From positions 1 to 64,000 of the forward strand of contig JADJBM010000034.1 in NCBI GenBank assembly GCA_016703785.1: a stretch of DNA of 64,000 nucleotides. The letters are read 5' to 3'. The position numbers and the translations under genes are program-made. The first letter of the stretch is position 1. Each line of letters opens with the position of its first letter. Positions 1 through 10,656 of this stretch are shown in pieces. The stretch is from Betaproteobacteria bacterium. Its GTDB lineage: Bacteria > Pseudomonadota > Gammaproteobacteria > Burkholderiales > Rhodocyclaceae. The notes beneath the pieces are model-generated. The model had not been told where the DNA came from. It did no database searches and was given only the letters and a program-made list of their open reading frames with translations.

Positions 1-489
1 CACCTGCTCGGCTTTTACGATGTCGAATTTGATGACCCACTTGGTCGTTTTCAGCTTGCTCCCTTCTGTAAGTGCTTGCGCAGCTGCCTGCGGATCGCCG
101 AGGTTGTAGGCGAGTTGGAATTCCTGCAGCAGGGGCACCCAGGTTGGAGCGCTCCAGCACCTTGAAGTTGGCCTTGGAAAGTTCCAGCTCGGCGAAATCG
201 GTGCAATGTTGCTGGGGCCAAATTTTTGCATGAAGTTGGCGTTGTTGCTCTTTATCTCGCCGGGAAGCGACGTGATGATCCCGCCGGGTCCGGGCTTGGC
301 GGCGTTCCACATACTTCGACTGGCTTGTACAGGCCTTTGTCGGCCATTCTGGCCGGCCTTCTGCGAGGTGCGCGCGCGCTGCTGCCCTGTGTCGGCGAGG
401 ATTCTCGAAAGTGCGGGGCCATTGAGCGGCGGCGGTTTGGCACGCCAGCGCGCCGAGCGCGCGATGAGGACGCGGACGGATGGATTCAT
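1..489 (-). CDS. CsgG/HfaB-like exported protein, frameshifted and cut by window edge
   Basis: Conceptual translation on the minus strand, reading through frameshifts, begins MNPSVRVLIA with a hydrophobic Ala-rich leader. It continues through GEIKSNNANFMQKFG, a stretch like FKVLERSNL, and KTTKWVIKFDIVKAEQ at the window edge. The 'FKVLER(S/A)xL' pattern is typical of CsgG/HfaB-type outer-membrane assembly proteins, where it follows the early beta-strands. At least two single-base frameshifts interrupt it, near 190 and 430, and the 3' part lies outside the window. The assignment is by motif memory only, so another exported lipoprotein-like family is possible. Confidence 0.4.
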   Translation of the reverse strand, partial: MNPSVRVLIARSARWRAKPPPLNGPALSRILADTGQQRARTSQKAGQNGRQRPVQASRSMWNAAKPGPGGIITSLPGEIKSNNANFMQKFGPSNIAPISPSWNFPRPTSRCWSAPTWVPLLQEFQLAYNLGDPQAAAQALTEGSKLKTTKWVIKFDIVKAEQV

Positions 490-508
490 GTCATCTCCAG
501 ATGCAGAG

Positions 509-1171
509 TTACTCGGCGCCGGCGCTGCGGCAGTAATCGTTGTAGAGTCTGGCCACCACTTCGTCGGCCTGTTTGCCGGGATCGCCCACAGGTCAGCGCC
601 ATGCCGAGCGTGTCGGTGCCGGAATAGGATCCGTCCTTCGCCGCGACAACGAAACTCGCCCTGCCGCCGGCCGAGACGGAGTAACCTGCTGTGTACGGCG
701 ATCTCGTTGATCTTCAGCATCTGGTTGATGCCGGTCTGGTGCGGTGATGAGGCCACGCAGGATGAAGCTTCCGCGCCGAGCTTCTTCGAGGCGTTGATGG
801 CGGCATCCGGTCGTTGCGGAAATGCGCCTCGATTTCCGCCTGGGCGATCTGCGCGGATCTCCTGCGTGTAGGTCTTCAGGCCGAGTGCGCGCAGGCGGTG
901 GTTGATGGCCTGGAAGTGCGGGCCGTAGCGAAGCCTCGTGAAGTTGTAGCCACCATGCGCTCGGCGATGACCGCGTTGATCTTCTTGTTCTTCAGTTGCT
1001 GCTTGCAGGCGCCGACACGAGCTGGCTGATGAGGCGCTGGGCGCGGGCCTGGTCGTCGCCCTTGGTTTTTTCCTCCTCTTCGGAGAACTTGAAGGCCCCG
1101 GCCTGGCTGGTGCTGAAAGTCAGTCCCAGGAAGACGGCGAGCAGTCGCAATAGGGTTGTCGGCGCAAGCAT
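509..1171 (-). CDS. hypothetical exported protein, frameshifted
   Basis: The start ATG at 1171 opens a clear signal peptide (hydrophobic core LLRLLAVFLGLTF, then a likely cleavage site after SQAGA). Pieces of one protein then appear in alternating frames: AFKFSEEEEKTKGDDQARAQ, KQQLKNKKINAVIAERM, FTRLRYGPHFQAINHRL, INQMLKINEIAV, and a C-terminus DEVVARLYNDYCRSAGAE before a TAA at 509. About 215 residues are expected. At least four frameshifts are needed to join the pieces. I do not recognise the family. It lies downstream of the PsiF-like gene and upstream of the CsgG-like gene on the same strand, so it may be co-transcribed with both. Confidence 0.5.
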
Positions 1172-1199
1172 GGCGGGGGCAGATTGATGGGCAGGAATG

Positions 1200-1599
1200 A
1201 CGTGGCAAAAACAAGCTCCTGTACAACCGCGCCGGGCGACTGGGCGGGAGCTTTCGTCGGCGGTCGCCCACTTTTTGGCGGCGGCGGCTTGGTGGCAGGG
1301 GTTGCGGCAGCAGGGGCAGCGGTAGGGTCACGATGGGCGGGCTTCGGCTGATTTATCGTGGCCTTGAGGCACCTTCGTGAATTTCCTTGCGCGTATCGCC
1401 CCTGAGTTCCTTGGCTCCGGCATCCTTGTTGCAGGATTTCATGCGCCCTCCGCAACTGCTTGATTTGCTTTTCGGACGGCGCCTCCTTGGCACTCCTGGT
1501 GGCGCGGGCTTCCTTGTCGGGGTGGCCGGGGCGGCAGTCTGGCCAGGGCGAGATCGGCGGTCGCAGGGTTGCGGCGGCAGCCAGAATCAGTTTTTTCAT
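1200..1599 (-). CDS. PsiF-repeat family exported protein, frameshifted
   Basis: The start ATG at 1599 begins MKKLILAAAA, a signal peptide. Joining frames gives KSCNKDAGAKELRGDTRKE followed by FTKCLKAT, which is the PsiF repeat pattern (K-x-C-N-x-x-A-x5-L-x-G-x-x-R-K-x-F-M-x-x-C-L). PsiF proteins are small periplasmic, phosphate-starvation-associated proteins of unknown biochemical role. A long Pro/Ala-rich tail follows (PKPAHRDPTAAPAAATPATK). The exact stop is uncertain because of indels around 1230-1390. The gene sits directly downstream of hprK, where rapZ is more usual in betaproteobacteria. Confidence 0.55.
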
Positions 1600-1763
1600 C
1601 CATGCGTTCTCCGCAGATTGAAGGGTCGCGTATTAGTCCGCAGGCAATGCCTTATGGAATGCCGCGATATGAAGAAGCGATGGCATTGAATTGACGCTGT
1701 CTTCACGTAATCCTCGTCCGTCGCCTGCCCGTGAATGTGCCGCTACGACGAAGGCCCCTGACG

Positions 1764-2700
1764 CTAAGGTTCTTCGCTGTCCTCGTCCATCGCCCGTTTG
1801 TGCCGCTCGACGAACCTGGTGCTGTCGATGCCGCGTACGCTGAGGATGGCGAGCGCGGCAGCTTCCAGCACCAGCGCCAGGTTGCGGCCGGCGGCCACGG
1901 GAATGTTGACCTTGCGTACCGGCACCGAGGATTTCATGCGTCCCAGCACCCAGCGGCGAGGGGTCGATCTCCGCGGCGCCCTTCTGCGGCCGCATCGGGT
2001 TCCCACCAGCTTCAGCTTTGATCTTGCGCCGGCAGGCGGTTTCGCCGAAGACGGTGCGGATGTTTAGCACACCGAGGCCGCGCCTACTTCGAGGAAGTCC
2101 CGCAGCATCGGCGGACAGCGGGCTTCAAGGGTATTGGGGGCGATGCGGGCGATTTCGACGATGTCGTCAGCGACCTTGCCGTGGCCGCGCCGAGATGAGT
2201 TCCAGCGCCAGTTCGCTCTTTCCCACGCCCGAATCACCGGTGATGAGCACGCCCCATGCCGAAGCGTCCATCACGACGGCATGCAGCTCGGTGGTCTCGG
2301 CAAAGTTGCGCGACAGCCAGATGCGCAGCAGGTCGATGACGGTGGCGGCCGTCTGCGGCGTTGGAAAGAGCGCGGTGTCCGTTTTTCGCAGGCTTCTCGT
2401 ACGCTGGCGGAACCGCACAGCCGTCGGCGCTGATGACGACCGGCGGTTTTGCGGCGATGATCTCATCCATGCTGACGGGGACGCGCAACGCATGCTGCTT
2501 GGCGCCCAGTTGATCTCCGGCGCGCCGATGACCTGGATGCGATCCGGGTGAATCAGGTTGAGATGGCCGATCAGGTCCGCAGGGGACGCGTAATCGTGAT
2601 TGACGGCAATGAGCGCGTCGAGATTGCCGCCTACCCGCAGCAGCTGCAACCGAATTCCCGGTGGTACTCCAAACACTGGCGACGCTCGCCTGCCGCGCGG
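1764..2700 (-). CDS. hprK: HPr kinase/phosphorylase HprK, frameshifted
   Basis: HprK phosphorylates and dephosphorylates a serine of HPr in the bacterial PTS regulatory network. Visible pieces on the minus strand are an N-terminal stretch (LLRVGGNLDALIAVNHDYAS, then GHLNLIHPDRIQVIG), the ATP-binding loop in VLITGDSGVGKSELALELI, and a C-terminal stretch ending SVRGIDSTRFVERHKRAMD, all characteristic of the family. Several single-base indels split it into three frames, and the start codon is not certain. ptsN lies immediately upstream and hpf and rpoN beyond that, the usual proteobacterial nitrogen-PTS arrangement. Confidence 0.8.
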
Positions 2701-3160
2701 GATTCCCAGCAAGAAGTGGTTAGTGCGTGAATGGCGGCGGCGTCCGCGGCCGCGGTCAGGTTCTCGCGGAAGGCGCGATCGGAGAACATCTGCGCCAGTT
2801 CCGAGAGAATCTGCAGATGCTGCTCGGTGGCCTGCTCGGGTACCAGCAGCACGAACAGCAGGCTCACCGGCTTGCCGTCGGGCGCGTCGAACTGCACCGG
2901 CGCCGGGCACGGGCGCAGGAAGGCGCCGACCGCCTCACTTCCGGCCCTTGATGCGACCGTGCGGGATGGCTACGCCTGGCCGAGCCCGGTCGAACCGAGT
3001 TCCTCCCTTGAACGAACAGGCTGTCGAACACCGTGCTGCAGGCGATGCCCTGGTTGTTTTCGAACATGATTCCAGACTGCTCGAAGACGCGCTTCTTGCT
3101 GCTGGCATCGAGATCGATCTGGACGTTGGAAAGGGGCAGAAGCTTGGAGATCAGGTTCAT
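2690..3160 (-). CDS. ptsN: PTS IIA-like nitrogen regulatory protein PtsN, frameshifted
   Basis: EIIA-Ntr accepts phosphate from NPr/HPr and links nitrogen and carbon status to regulation. It starts at ATG 3160 with MNLISKLLPLSNVQIDLDAS, followed by KKRVFEQSGIMFENNQGIA. The phosphorylated-histidine motif is readable around 2945-2990 as LGSTGLGQ then IPHGRIKG once a one-base deletion is repaired. The C-terminal half (KPVSLLFVLLVPEQATEQHL, then LSELAQMFSDRAFRE) is intact. The stop is uncertain because another indel lies close to the hprK start. Length is about 155 residues, normal for the family. Confidence 0.82.
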
Positions 3161-3298
3161 GGTGATACGGCCACGGCAGATGGGTGCGGAACCACGGGGC
3201 GAAAAACCTCGGAGAGGCGTCCCTGGGACGCTTGTCCCTGCTGGGCTTCCCAGGCCAGGCGGCGGATTATACCGGGAAAGCCCTTTGGGATGCGAGGC

Positions 3299-3617
3299 CT
3301 ATCCGATGGGCTGCCGTTTGAGCGCTTCGTGCGCGTGATCCTTCTTCTTTTCCTTGTGCTTGAGCACCTGGCGGTCAAGCTTGTCCACCAGGGCATCGAT
3401 GCTGGCATACAGGTTCTCGTCCTCGGCTTCGACGAAGATATCCTTGCCGCTCACATGCACGGTCACCTCCGCCTTCTGCCGCAGCTTTTCCACCGACAGG
3501 ATCACGTTACGCGGTGACGTGATCGAAGTGCCGGATGACGCGGTCGAGCTTACTGGTGACGTAGTCGTGGATAGCCGGCGTGACTTCGAGGTGATGTCCG
3601 GTGATGTTGAGGTTCAT
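3299..3617 (-). CDS. hpf: ribosome hibernation-promoting factor, one frameshift
   Basis: HPF binds the 30S subunit in stationary phase and promotes 100S ribosome dimers. Translation starts at ATG 3617 (MNLNITGHHLEVTPAIHDYV, then KLDRVIRHFDHVT). One extra base near 3512 breaks the frame. Removing it joins NVILSVEKLRQKAEVTVHVS and continues to the stop at 3299 through a basic tail (KHKEKKKDHAHEALKRQPIG). About 105 residues, which is the short HPF form without the long C-terminal dimerisation domain. It lies between rpoN and ptsN, its normal position in proteobacteria. Confidence 0.85.
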
Positions 3618-3698
3618 AGATTGACTCCCTGGCAAGTGGGGGCCGCTACGGCAGGCGTACCGGCTCCTGGATGAAACCGGGTGAATGGATGGCGGCCC

Positions 3699-5115
3699 TT
3701 AAATCGACTTTCTCAGGTTTGACCGGCGGGATATTCAGCGCCTCCGGTGCCTGGCGACGGTGCGCCGCGCCACATTGATGCCCTGCTGGCCGAGAATTTC
3801 GCCAACTGGGCGTCGGAGAGCGGCTTTTTTCCGTCCTCGGCGCCCACCAGCTGCTTGATAGCGCGCGGATGGCGGTGGGAGGCCGCGCCGCGCCGGCTTC
3901 GGTGGCGACGTGGCTGCCGAAGAAATATTTCAATTCATACACGCCACGCGGCGAGGCCATGTAGTTCTGCGTCGTCACGCGCGAGATGGTCGATTCGTGC
4001 AAGCCGAGCTGGTCGGCGATCTCGCGCAGAGTGAGCGGCCGCATGGCCACGTCCCCGTGCTCAAAGAACTGCCGCTGCCGGTCCACGATCGCCTGCGACG
4101 CGCGCTGGATCCTCCGAAGCGCTGCTGCACGTTCTTGATCAGCCAGCGGCTTCCTGCAGCTGGCTGGCCAGGCCCGAGCCGCGCTGTCCCTGGAGGATAT
4201 CCGCGTAGAGGCGGTTGATGCGCAAGCGGGGCATTGCCTCGGCATTGAGCGAAGGCGGCCCACTGGCCGCGGACCTTGCGCACGACCACATCGGGAATGA
4301 CAAGCGTGTTTCCGGACCGGAGAATACTGCGCGCCGGGGCGGGGTTGAGTGATCGGATCAGCGCCTGGGCCTCGCGCAGCTCGTCCTCGCTGCAGGCAAC
4401 CGCCTTGCGCAATCTCACGTAATCCGCGCAGCGAGCTGGTCGGGAGGTGGTTGCGCACGATTTTCAGCGCCAGGTCGCAGGTCTTCGACGAGGGCAGGTT
4501 GGCCAGCTGCAGCGCCAGGCATTCCGAGGCGCTGCGCGCGCCGATGCCGGGCGGGTCGAAGTTCTGCAGGTGCTTCAGGGCGATCTGCAGTTCGTCGAGA
4601 TCGACTTCCAGTTCCAGCGGCAGCATGTCGACCAGTTCTTCCAGGCTTTGCGCGAGATAGCCGTCGTCGTCGAGCGCCTCGATCAGCAGCCGCACCGGGC
4701 TGCGATCGCGCTCGGACAGCGGCATCATGGCCAGCTGCGCGCCCAGGTGGTCGCGCAGCGAGATCACCGCGGCCTGGATTTCAGCGTAGGAGGGTTCGTC
4801 GTCGTTGCGGTCGTCGCGCGAGATTGAGCCGCCGCCTTCGCCGAGCCAGTCGGCGGGGCTGCTGTCGCCGAAATTGGGTTCGGGTACCGTACCGTCGCTC
4901 GATTCGGCGGGAGCCTGCAGTGCGTCGCCGGAAGCAGAGAACCGCGGCTTCCGGGCGCCGGCTCGTCCTCGCGCTCGAGCAGCGGGTTTTCCTGCAGGAA
5001 GTTCTCGATCTCCTGGTTCAGCTCGAGCGTGGACAACTGCAGCAGGCGGATCGACTGCTGCAGTTGCGGCGTCAGGGCGAGATGCTGCGAGTTTGAGCTG
5101 AAGGGTTTGTTTCAT
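3699..5115 (-). CDS. rpoN: RNA polymerase sigma-54 factor RpoN, frameshifted
   Basis: Sigma-54 directs transcription from -24/-12 promoters and needs an AAA+ activator such as the regulator at 31673-33412. The start ATG at 5115 gives MKQTLQLKL, and in a second frame STLELNQEIENFLQENPLLE, the glutamine-rich region I that contacts activators. Further pieces include DDDGYLAQSLEELVDMLPLE, LRSLNPAPAR-like core-binding sequence, LTLREIADQLGLHESTISRV (the DNA-binding helix-turn-helix), and a terminal RpoN box read as NVARRTVAK then REALNIPP. At least five indels interrupt the gene. Since a sigma-54 promoter is used in this window, sequencing error is the likelier cause. Confidence 0.85.
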
Positions 5116-5153
5116 CGACCGACAGGGTGAGCCGGCAAGCGCCTGGCCGTTCT

Positions 5154-5872
<719 letters not shown>

Positions 5873-5876
<4 letters not shown>

Positions 5877-6280
5877 TCCCCGGTTTCCTTGAGCACCTTG
5901 CGGATGATGTCGGTGGCGAAGCCGCGCTGCTGCAGAAAGCGCGCCTGCCGCGCGTAATCGCTGCGGTCAATTGGCGCCGCGCCGAACTTGCGCCGCCAGA
6001 CTGCGCGTGCCCGTTCGATCTCGCCCTCGCCTGGCGCGGGCAGCGCCGCAGCGATGATGACATCGGCGACGCCCTTGGCGCGCAGGCTGTGGCGCAACCT
6101 GGCCGTGCCCAAACGTGCCGCGCGCGAGGACACATACGCCTCGGCGAAGCGCGCATCGGAGAGCAGGCCGGTTTGTTCGAGCTGATCGAGCATGGTCTGG
6201 ATGTCTTCGCGGGTGCCGTCGGCGGAAAGTTTCCGGGTCAGCTCGGCGCGGGAATGTTCGCGCCGAGCGAGCATCCGCAA
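5873..6280 (-). CDS. recX: RecA regulatory protein RecX
   Basis: RecX binds RecA filaments and limits RecA activity. The reading frame from 6280 gives MRMLARREHSRAELTRKLSA, then LLSDARFAEAYVSSRAARLG and YARQARFLQQRGFATDIIRK, the three-helix-repeat pattern of RecX. 135 residues are open from this ATG. The family usually begins 5-15 residues earlier with a sequence like LRxKALRMLARREHSR, and such residues are present just upstream after a stop, so the true start may lie near 6310 behind an indel. It follows recA on the same strand, as expected, and its TGA overlaps the lptB ATG. Confidence 0.82.
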
Positions 6281-6289
6281 CGCCTTTGC

Positions 6290-7337
<1,048 letters not shown>

Positions 7338-7512
7338 AGTGTTCCCCAGTGGATTTGTTACGGCCGCGTCGCCGGATCTGTTGCGCAGGCTGGCCTTCCT
7401 GAAACGCCTTTCGATTGAATTATGGCACAGTCTTTGCCAGGCCGGCACGCATGCCAAGCCACCATTAATATACAAATTAATCAACAAGTTACGTGAGTGT
7501 TAGTGCTTGCTT

Positions 7513-7995
7513 CTACAGCATTCCGAGCAGGCCTTGCAAGGCATGGATCACCGACTGCCTGCGCACCGTTTCGCGGTCGCCCGCGTAAAGCCGCGTTTCG
7601 GTCTTCGGTTCCCCGCCCCGCAGGACCCAGGCAAAGCATACGGTGCCCACTGGCTTACCCGGTGAGCCACCCGAAGGCCCCGCAACGCCGGAAATCGCCA
7701 GCGCCGCCTGGGCATGGCTGCGCCGGAGCGCCCCGGCCGCCATTTCGCCCACGACCGCTTCGCTGACCGCGCCTTCCTGCCGCAGGGTGTCGGCGCCCAC
7801 CCCGAGCAGTTCCTGCTTGGCGGCGTTGGAATAGGTGACGAAGCCGCGGTCGAACCACTGGGAAGAGCCGGCCGTCGCCGTGACCACCTCCGAAACCCAG
7901 CCGCCCGTGCAGGATTCCGCGCAAGCAAGCATCAACTTCCGTTCGAGCAGAACTTCACCGAGGCGAATCGAAAGCTGCTCCAGTTCCTTATCCAT
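7513..7995 (-). CDS. pncC: nicotinamide-nucleotide amidase, CinA C-terminal family
   Basis: This enzyme deamidates NMN to NaMN in NAD salvage. The product (160 residues) is the stand-alone CinA C-terminal domain: MDKELEQLSIRLGEVLLERK, the signature CAESCTGGWVSEVVTATAGS, and AISGVAGPSGGSPGKPVGTV. The start ATG at 7995 overlaps the end of pgpA (ATGGATAA). pgpA and thiL precede it, forming a compact overlapping operon thiL-pgpA-cinA upstream of recA, a common betaproteobacterial order. Confidence 0.9.
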   Translation of the reverse strand: MDKELEQLSIRLGEVLLERKLMLACAESCTGGWVSEVVTATAGSSQWFDRGFVTYSNAAKQELLGVGADTLRQEGAVSEAVVGEMAAGALRRSHAQAALAISGVAGPSGGSPGKPVGTVCFAWVLRGGEPKTETRLYAGDRETVRRQSVIHALQGLLGML

Positions 7996-8468
7996 TGAAA
8001 GCCACCTTGAACAGGGCCAGCACCAGCAGGGTAGCCGGCCGCCACCAGGTCGTCGAGCATGACGCCAAAGCCGTGCTTCATGTGGCCGTCGATCCAGCGC
8101 GCCGGTTGCGGCTTGGAGATATCGAAAAAGCGGAACCAGATGAAGGCCGCCAGTTGCCAGAGAAAGGTTTCGGGCGTGATCAGCAGCACCAGCCAGAAGG
8201 GGACGATCTCGTCCCAGACGATGGCGCCGTGATCGGAGACGCCCAGCGCGCGGCCGGTGCGGCCGGCGGCGAAAGCGCCGATGATGAAAGCCGCTGTCAG
8301 GAAGGCGAGGAAGCCCAGGTCCGAGAAAAAGGGCTTGATCATGGGGTACGACAGCCAGGCGGCGAGCGTGCCGGCCGTGCCCGGCGCCACCGGCGACAGG
8401 CCGCTGCCGAAGCCGCAGGCGACGAAATGGGCCGGGTGGCTGAAAAGGAAGCGAATGTCCGGTTTCAT
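7988..8468 (-). CDS. pgpA: phosphatidylglycerophosphatase A, one frameshift near the end
   Basis: PgpA dephosphorylates phosphatidylglycerol phosphate in the inner membrane. It starts at ATG 8468 (MKPDIRFLFSHPAHFVACGF), then GSGLSPVAPGTAGTLAAW, the conserved PgpA signature, and DEIVPFWLVLLITPETFLWQ, FFDISKPQPARWIDGHMKHG, GFGVMLDDLVAAGY. A one-base indel near 8035 shifts the final helix. In the corrected frame the end is LLVLALFKVAFNG, with TAA at 7988 overlapping the cinA start. The ATG overlaps the thiL stop (ATGA). Confidence 0.88.
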
Positions 8469-9425
8469 GCGAAATGGTCGTAGCCGCGCGCGGGGCCGGC
8501 AGGGGCTTGCCCGATGCGTCGCGCAGGATCAGTTCGCCGGCTGGCCCCTGGCGCAAGTTGCCGATCCGCGTGAGCGGCAGGGCGAGTCGCGTTGCAAGCG
8601 CCTCGAGGTTATCGCGCCGGACGGGCGGCGCAGCGAAGGCCAGCTCGTAATCGTCGCCGCCGGCGAGCAGGCAGTGCTGCGACTGTGCGGCATCGGCGCA
8701 GGCATCGAGGGCGGCCTGCGGCAGGGCGCGCGAATGCGATGTCGGCCGCGAGGCCGGAGCGCGCTCAGGATGTGGCCGATGTCGGCGAGCAGGCCGTCGG
8801 ACACGTCGATGGCGGCGCTGGCGAGGCCGCGCAGACCCAGGCCGAGGGCGACGCGCGGCTGCGGGCGGTCCAGCGCAGCCAGGCAGGATGCGATCGCCGT
8901 CCCGTGGAGACTGACTTTCCCCCGCCGATGCTGCAGCCCCAGCGCGGCCAGGCCGGGGGTGCCGGACACCCAGAGATCGTCGCCCGCCTGCGCGCCGGCG
9001 CGGGTCAGCGCCTGCCCCTGCGGCACTTCGCCAATGACGGTGGGGGCGATGTTGAGCGGCCCGCGCGTGGTGTCGCCGCCGATGACGTCGACGTCGAACG
9101 CTTCGGCGGCGGCGAAGAAGCCGCGCGCGAAGGCGGCGATCCAGGCCTCGTCGGCGTCCGGCAGGGCGGCCGCCACCACCGCCCAGCGCGGCTGCGCGCC
9201 CATGGCAGCCAGGTCGGAGAGGTTAACGGCGAGCGCTTTCCAGCCCAGTGCGCCGGACTCGGCGCCGGCCAGGAAATGCGTGCCGGCCACCAGCATGTCG
9301 GTCGACACCACCAGATCCATGCCGGGAGACGGCCGCACGACGGCGCCATCGTCGCCGACGCCCAGCACCGTATGGCGCACGGGTCGCGTGAAATGGCGCG
9401 CGATCAGTTCGAATTCGGAAGGCAC
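8465..9425 (-). CDS. thiL: thiamine-monophosphate kinase ThiL, frameshifted in its C-terminal third
   Basis: ThiL makes thiamine pyrophosphate from thiamine monophosphate and ATP. The first 230 residues from ATG 9425 are intact: MPSEFELIARHFTRPVRHTV, GVGDDGAVVRPSPGMDLVVS, THFLAGAESGALGWKALAVN, DVIGGDTTRGPLNIAPTVIG, and AIDVSDGLLADIGHILS. Indels near 8745 and 8500 move the rest (GGDDYELAFAAPP, LRQGPAGELILRDASG) to other frames. The repaired C-terminus reads GYDHFA with TGA at 8465 overlapping pgpA. Confidence 0.88.
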
Positions 9426-9446
9426 GGACGGCTTCCGGCAGAAGCC

Positions 9447-9716
9447 CTATTTTTTCTCGACGGGCGTGGCGGCGGGGGCAGAAGCTGGTGCGGCAGGAAT
9501 GGCAGGGGCGGCGGCGGAAGGCGGGGCGGTCTTGCTGCCGGGCTTGCCGAATTCGTTCATGGCTTCGCCGCGCAATTCCAGTGCGAAGACCATGAAAATC
9601 AGCCCACCGATGAAGAATGCCAGCAGGGCGTAAACCCACCAGTCGGCAAGGTAGTGCTTCGGGTGCTTGTCTTCCGCCGTCTGGGGATTGGCGCGCACGA
9701 TGGGTTGTTTGCTCAT
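9447..9716 (-). CDS. small single-pass membrane protein, unknown function
   Basis: 89 residues: a polar N-terminus MSKQPIVRANPQTAEDKHPK, one transmembrane segment (ADWWVYALLAFFIGGLIFMVFA split around residues 25-45), and a Pro/Ala-rich periplasmic or cytoplasmic tail ending PAATPVEKK. I do not recognise a family. Its ATG at 9716 overlaps the nusB stop, so it belongs to the ribBA-ribH-nusB-thiL transcription unit. The low-complexity tail argues for a flexible tether rather than an enzyme. Confidence 0.75.
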   Translation of the reverse strand: MSKQPIVRANPQTAEDKHPKHYLADWWVYALLAFFIGGLIFMVFALELRGEAMNEFGKPGSKTAPPSAAAPAIPAAPASAPAATPVEKK

Positions 9717-10180
9717 GTCTCCTCCTTCGGATTCGTTTGCGGCTTGATGCGTTTGGCGGACCTGACGGCCTCTCCGGGTCGCAGCAGGGCGGCGAGCTTG
9801 TCCAGCACGCCATTCACGTACTTGTGGCCGTCCGTGCCGCCGTAGCTCTTGGCCAGTTCGATGGCCTCGTTGATCACCACCTTGTAGGGCGCCTCGAGAT
9901 GCTGCTTCAGTTCGAAGGCGGCGAGCAGCAGGATGGCGCGCTCGACGGGCGAGAGCTCGATGTAGGGACGGTCCAGTTGGGGTTCGATGAGCGCCTGCAA
10001 CTCAGCCGCCTCGGCCAGTGCGCCGCGCAACAGCAGGTCGAAGAGCGGACGGTCGATTTTCTCGAAGCCGCCTGCGCCGGCCAGGTGCGCCTCGATGGCG
10101 GGCAGTTCGTTGCCGGAGAGCTGCCACTGGTAGAGCCCCTGCAGTGCGAATTCCCTGGCGCGGCGGCGCGGAGATTTCAT
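9713..10180 (-). CDS. nusB: transcription antitermination factor NusB
   Basis: NusB binds boxA RNA with NusE (S10) in rRNA antitermination. 155 residues: MKSPRRRAREFALQGLYQWQ, ELSPVERAILLLAAFELKQH, PYKVVINEAIELAKSYGGTD, GHKYVNGVLDKLAALLRPGE, the standard NusB helices. The ATG at 10180 overlaps the ribH stop (ATGA), the usual ribH-nusB coupling. Confidence 0.95.
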   Translation of the reverse strand: MKSPRRRAREFALQGLYQWQLSGNELPAIEAHLAGAGGFEKIDRPLFDLLLRGALAEAAELQALIEPQLDRPYIELSPVERAILLLAAFELKQHLEAPYKVVINEAIELAKSYGGTDGHKYVNGVLDKLAALLRPGEAVRSAKRIKPQTNPKEET

Positions 10181-10650
10181 TTCTGGATGAATTTCTGCAG
10201 GTTTGCCATCTCGACCGCGGCCTGTCCGGCCTCCCCGCCCTTCTGCGCCATGCGCGCCAGCGCCTGGTCGTCGTCCTCGGTGGTGAGCACGCCGTTGGCG
10301 ATCGGGATGCCGGTGGCCAGCTGGACGTCGGTGATGCCGCGCGCCGATTCGTTGGAGACGATCTCGAAGTGGTAGGTTTCGCCGCGGATGACGCAGCCGA
10401 GCGCCACCAGCGCATCGAAGCGCCCGCTCTGCGCCATCGCCTGCAGCACGAGCGGCAGTTCCAGCGCGCCCGGCGCGGTGACGATCTGCATGTCGGCGCT
10501 GCGCACGCCGAGGCGCTTGAGCTCCGCCGTGCAGCCGCCGAGCAGGCCCTCGCTGACGTCGATGTTGAAGCGGCTCATGGCGATGCCGATGCGCAGGCCC
10601 TGGCCGGACAGGTTCGGGTCGAATTCCTCGATGTCGTCGTAGCGCCCCAT
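10177..10650 (-). CDS. ribH: 6,7-dimethyl-8-ribityllumazine synthase
   Basis: RibH condenses 5-amino-6-ribitylaminouracil with dihydroxybutanone phosphate to lumazine. 157 residues contain IAMSRFNIDVSEGLLGG, the substrate loop APGALELPLVLQ, ALGCVIRGETYHFEIVSNES, and GITDVQLATGIPIANGVLTT with the catalytic histidine in the GETYHFE motif. It follows ribBA by six bases and overlaps nusB. Confidence 0.95.
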   Translation of the reverse strand: MGRYDDIEEFDPNLSGQGLRIGIAMSRFNIDVSEGLLGGCTAELKRLGVRSADMQIVTAPGALELPLVLQAMAQSGRFDALVALGCVIRGETYHFEIVSNESARGITDVQLATGIPIANGVLTTEDDDQALARMAQKGGEAGQAAVEMANLQKFIQK

Positions 10651-10656
10651 GGTTCG

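Noticed and set aside
7338..7512. LexA box upstream of recA
   Set aside because: No CTGT-N8-ACAG match found. Promoter elements are present only as weak A/T-rich patches.
8257..9845. Long open frames on the plus strand opposite thiL, ribBA, dsbD, argS and others
   Set aside because: They are antisense shadows of high-G+C coding DNA: low-complexity Arg/Gly/Ala-rich translations with no motifs, opposite genes with clear family matches.
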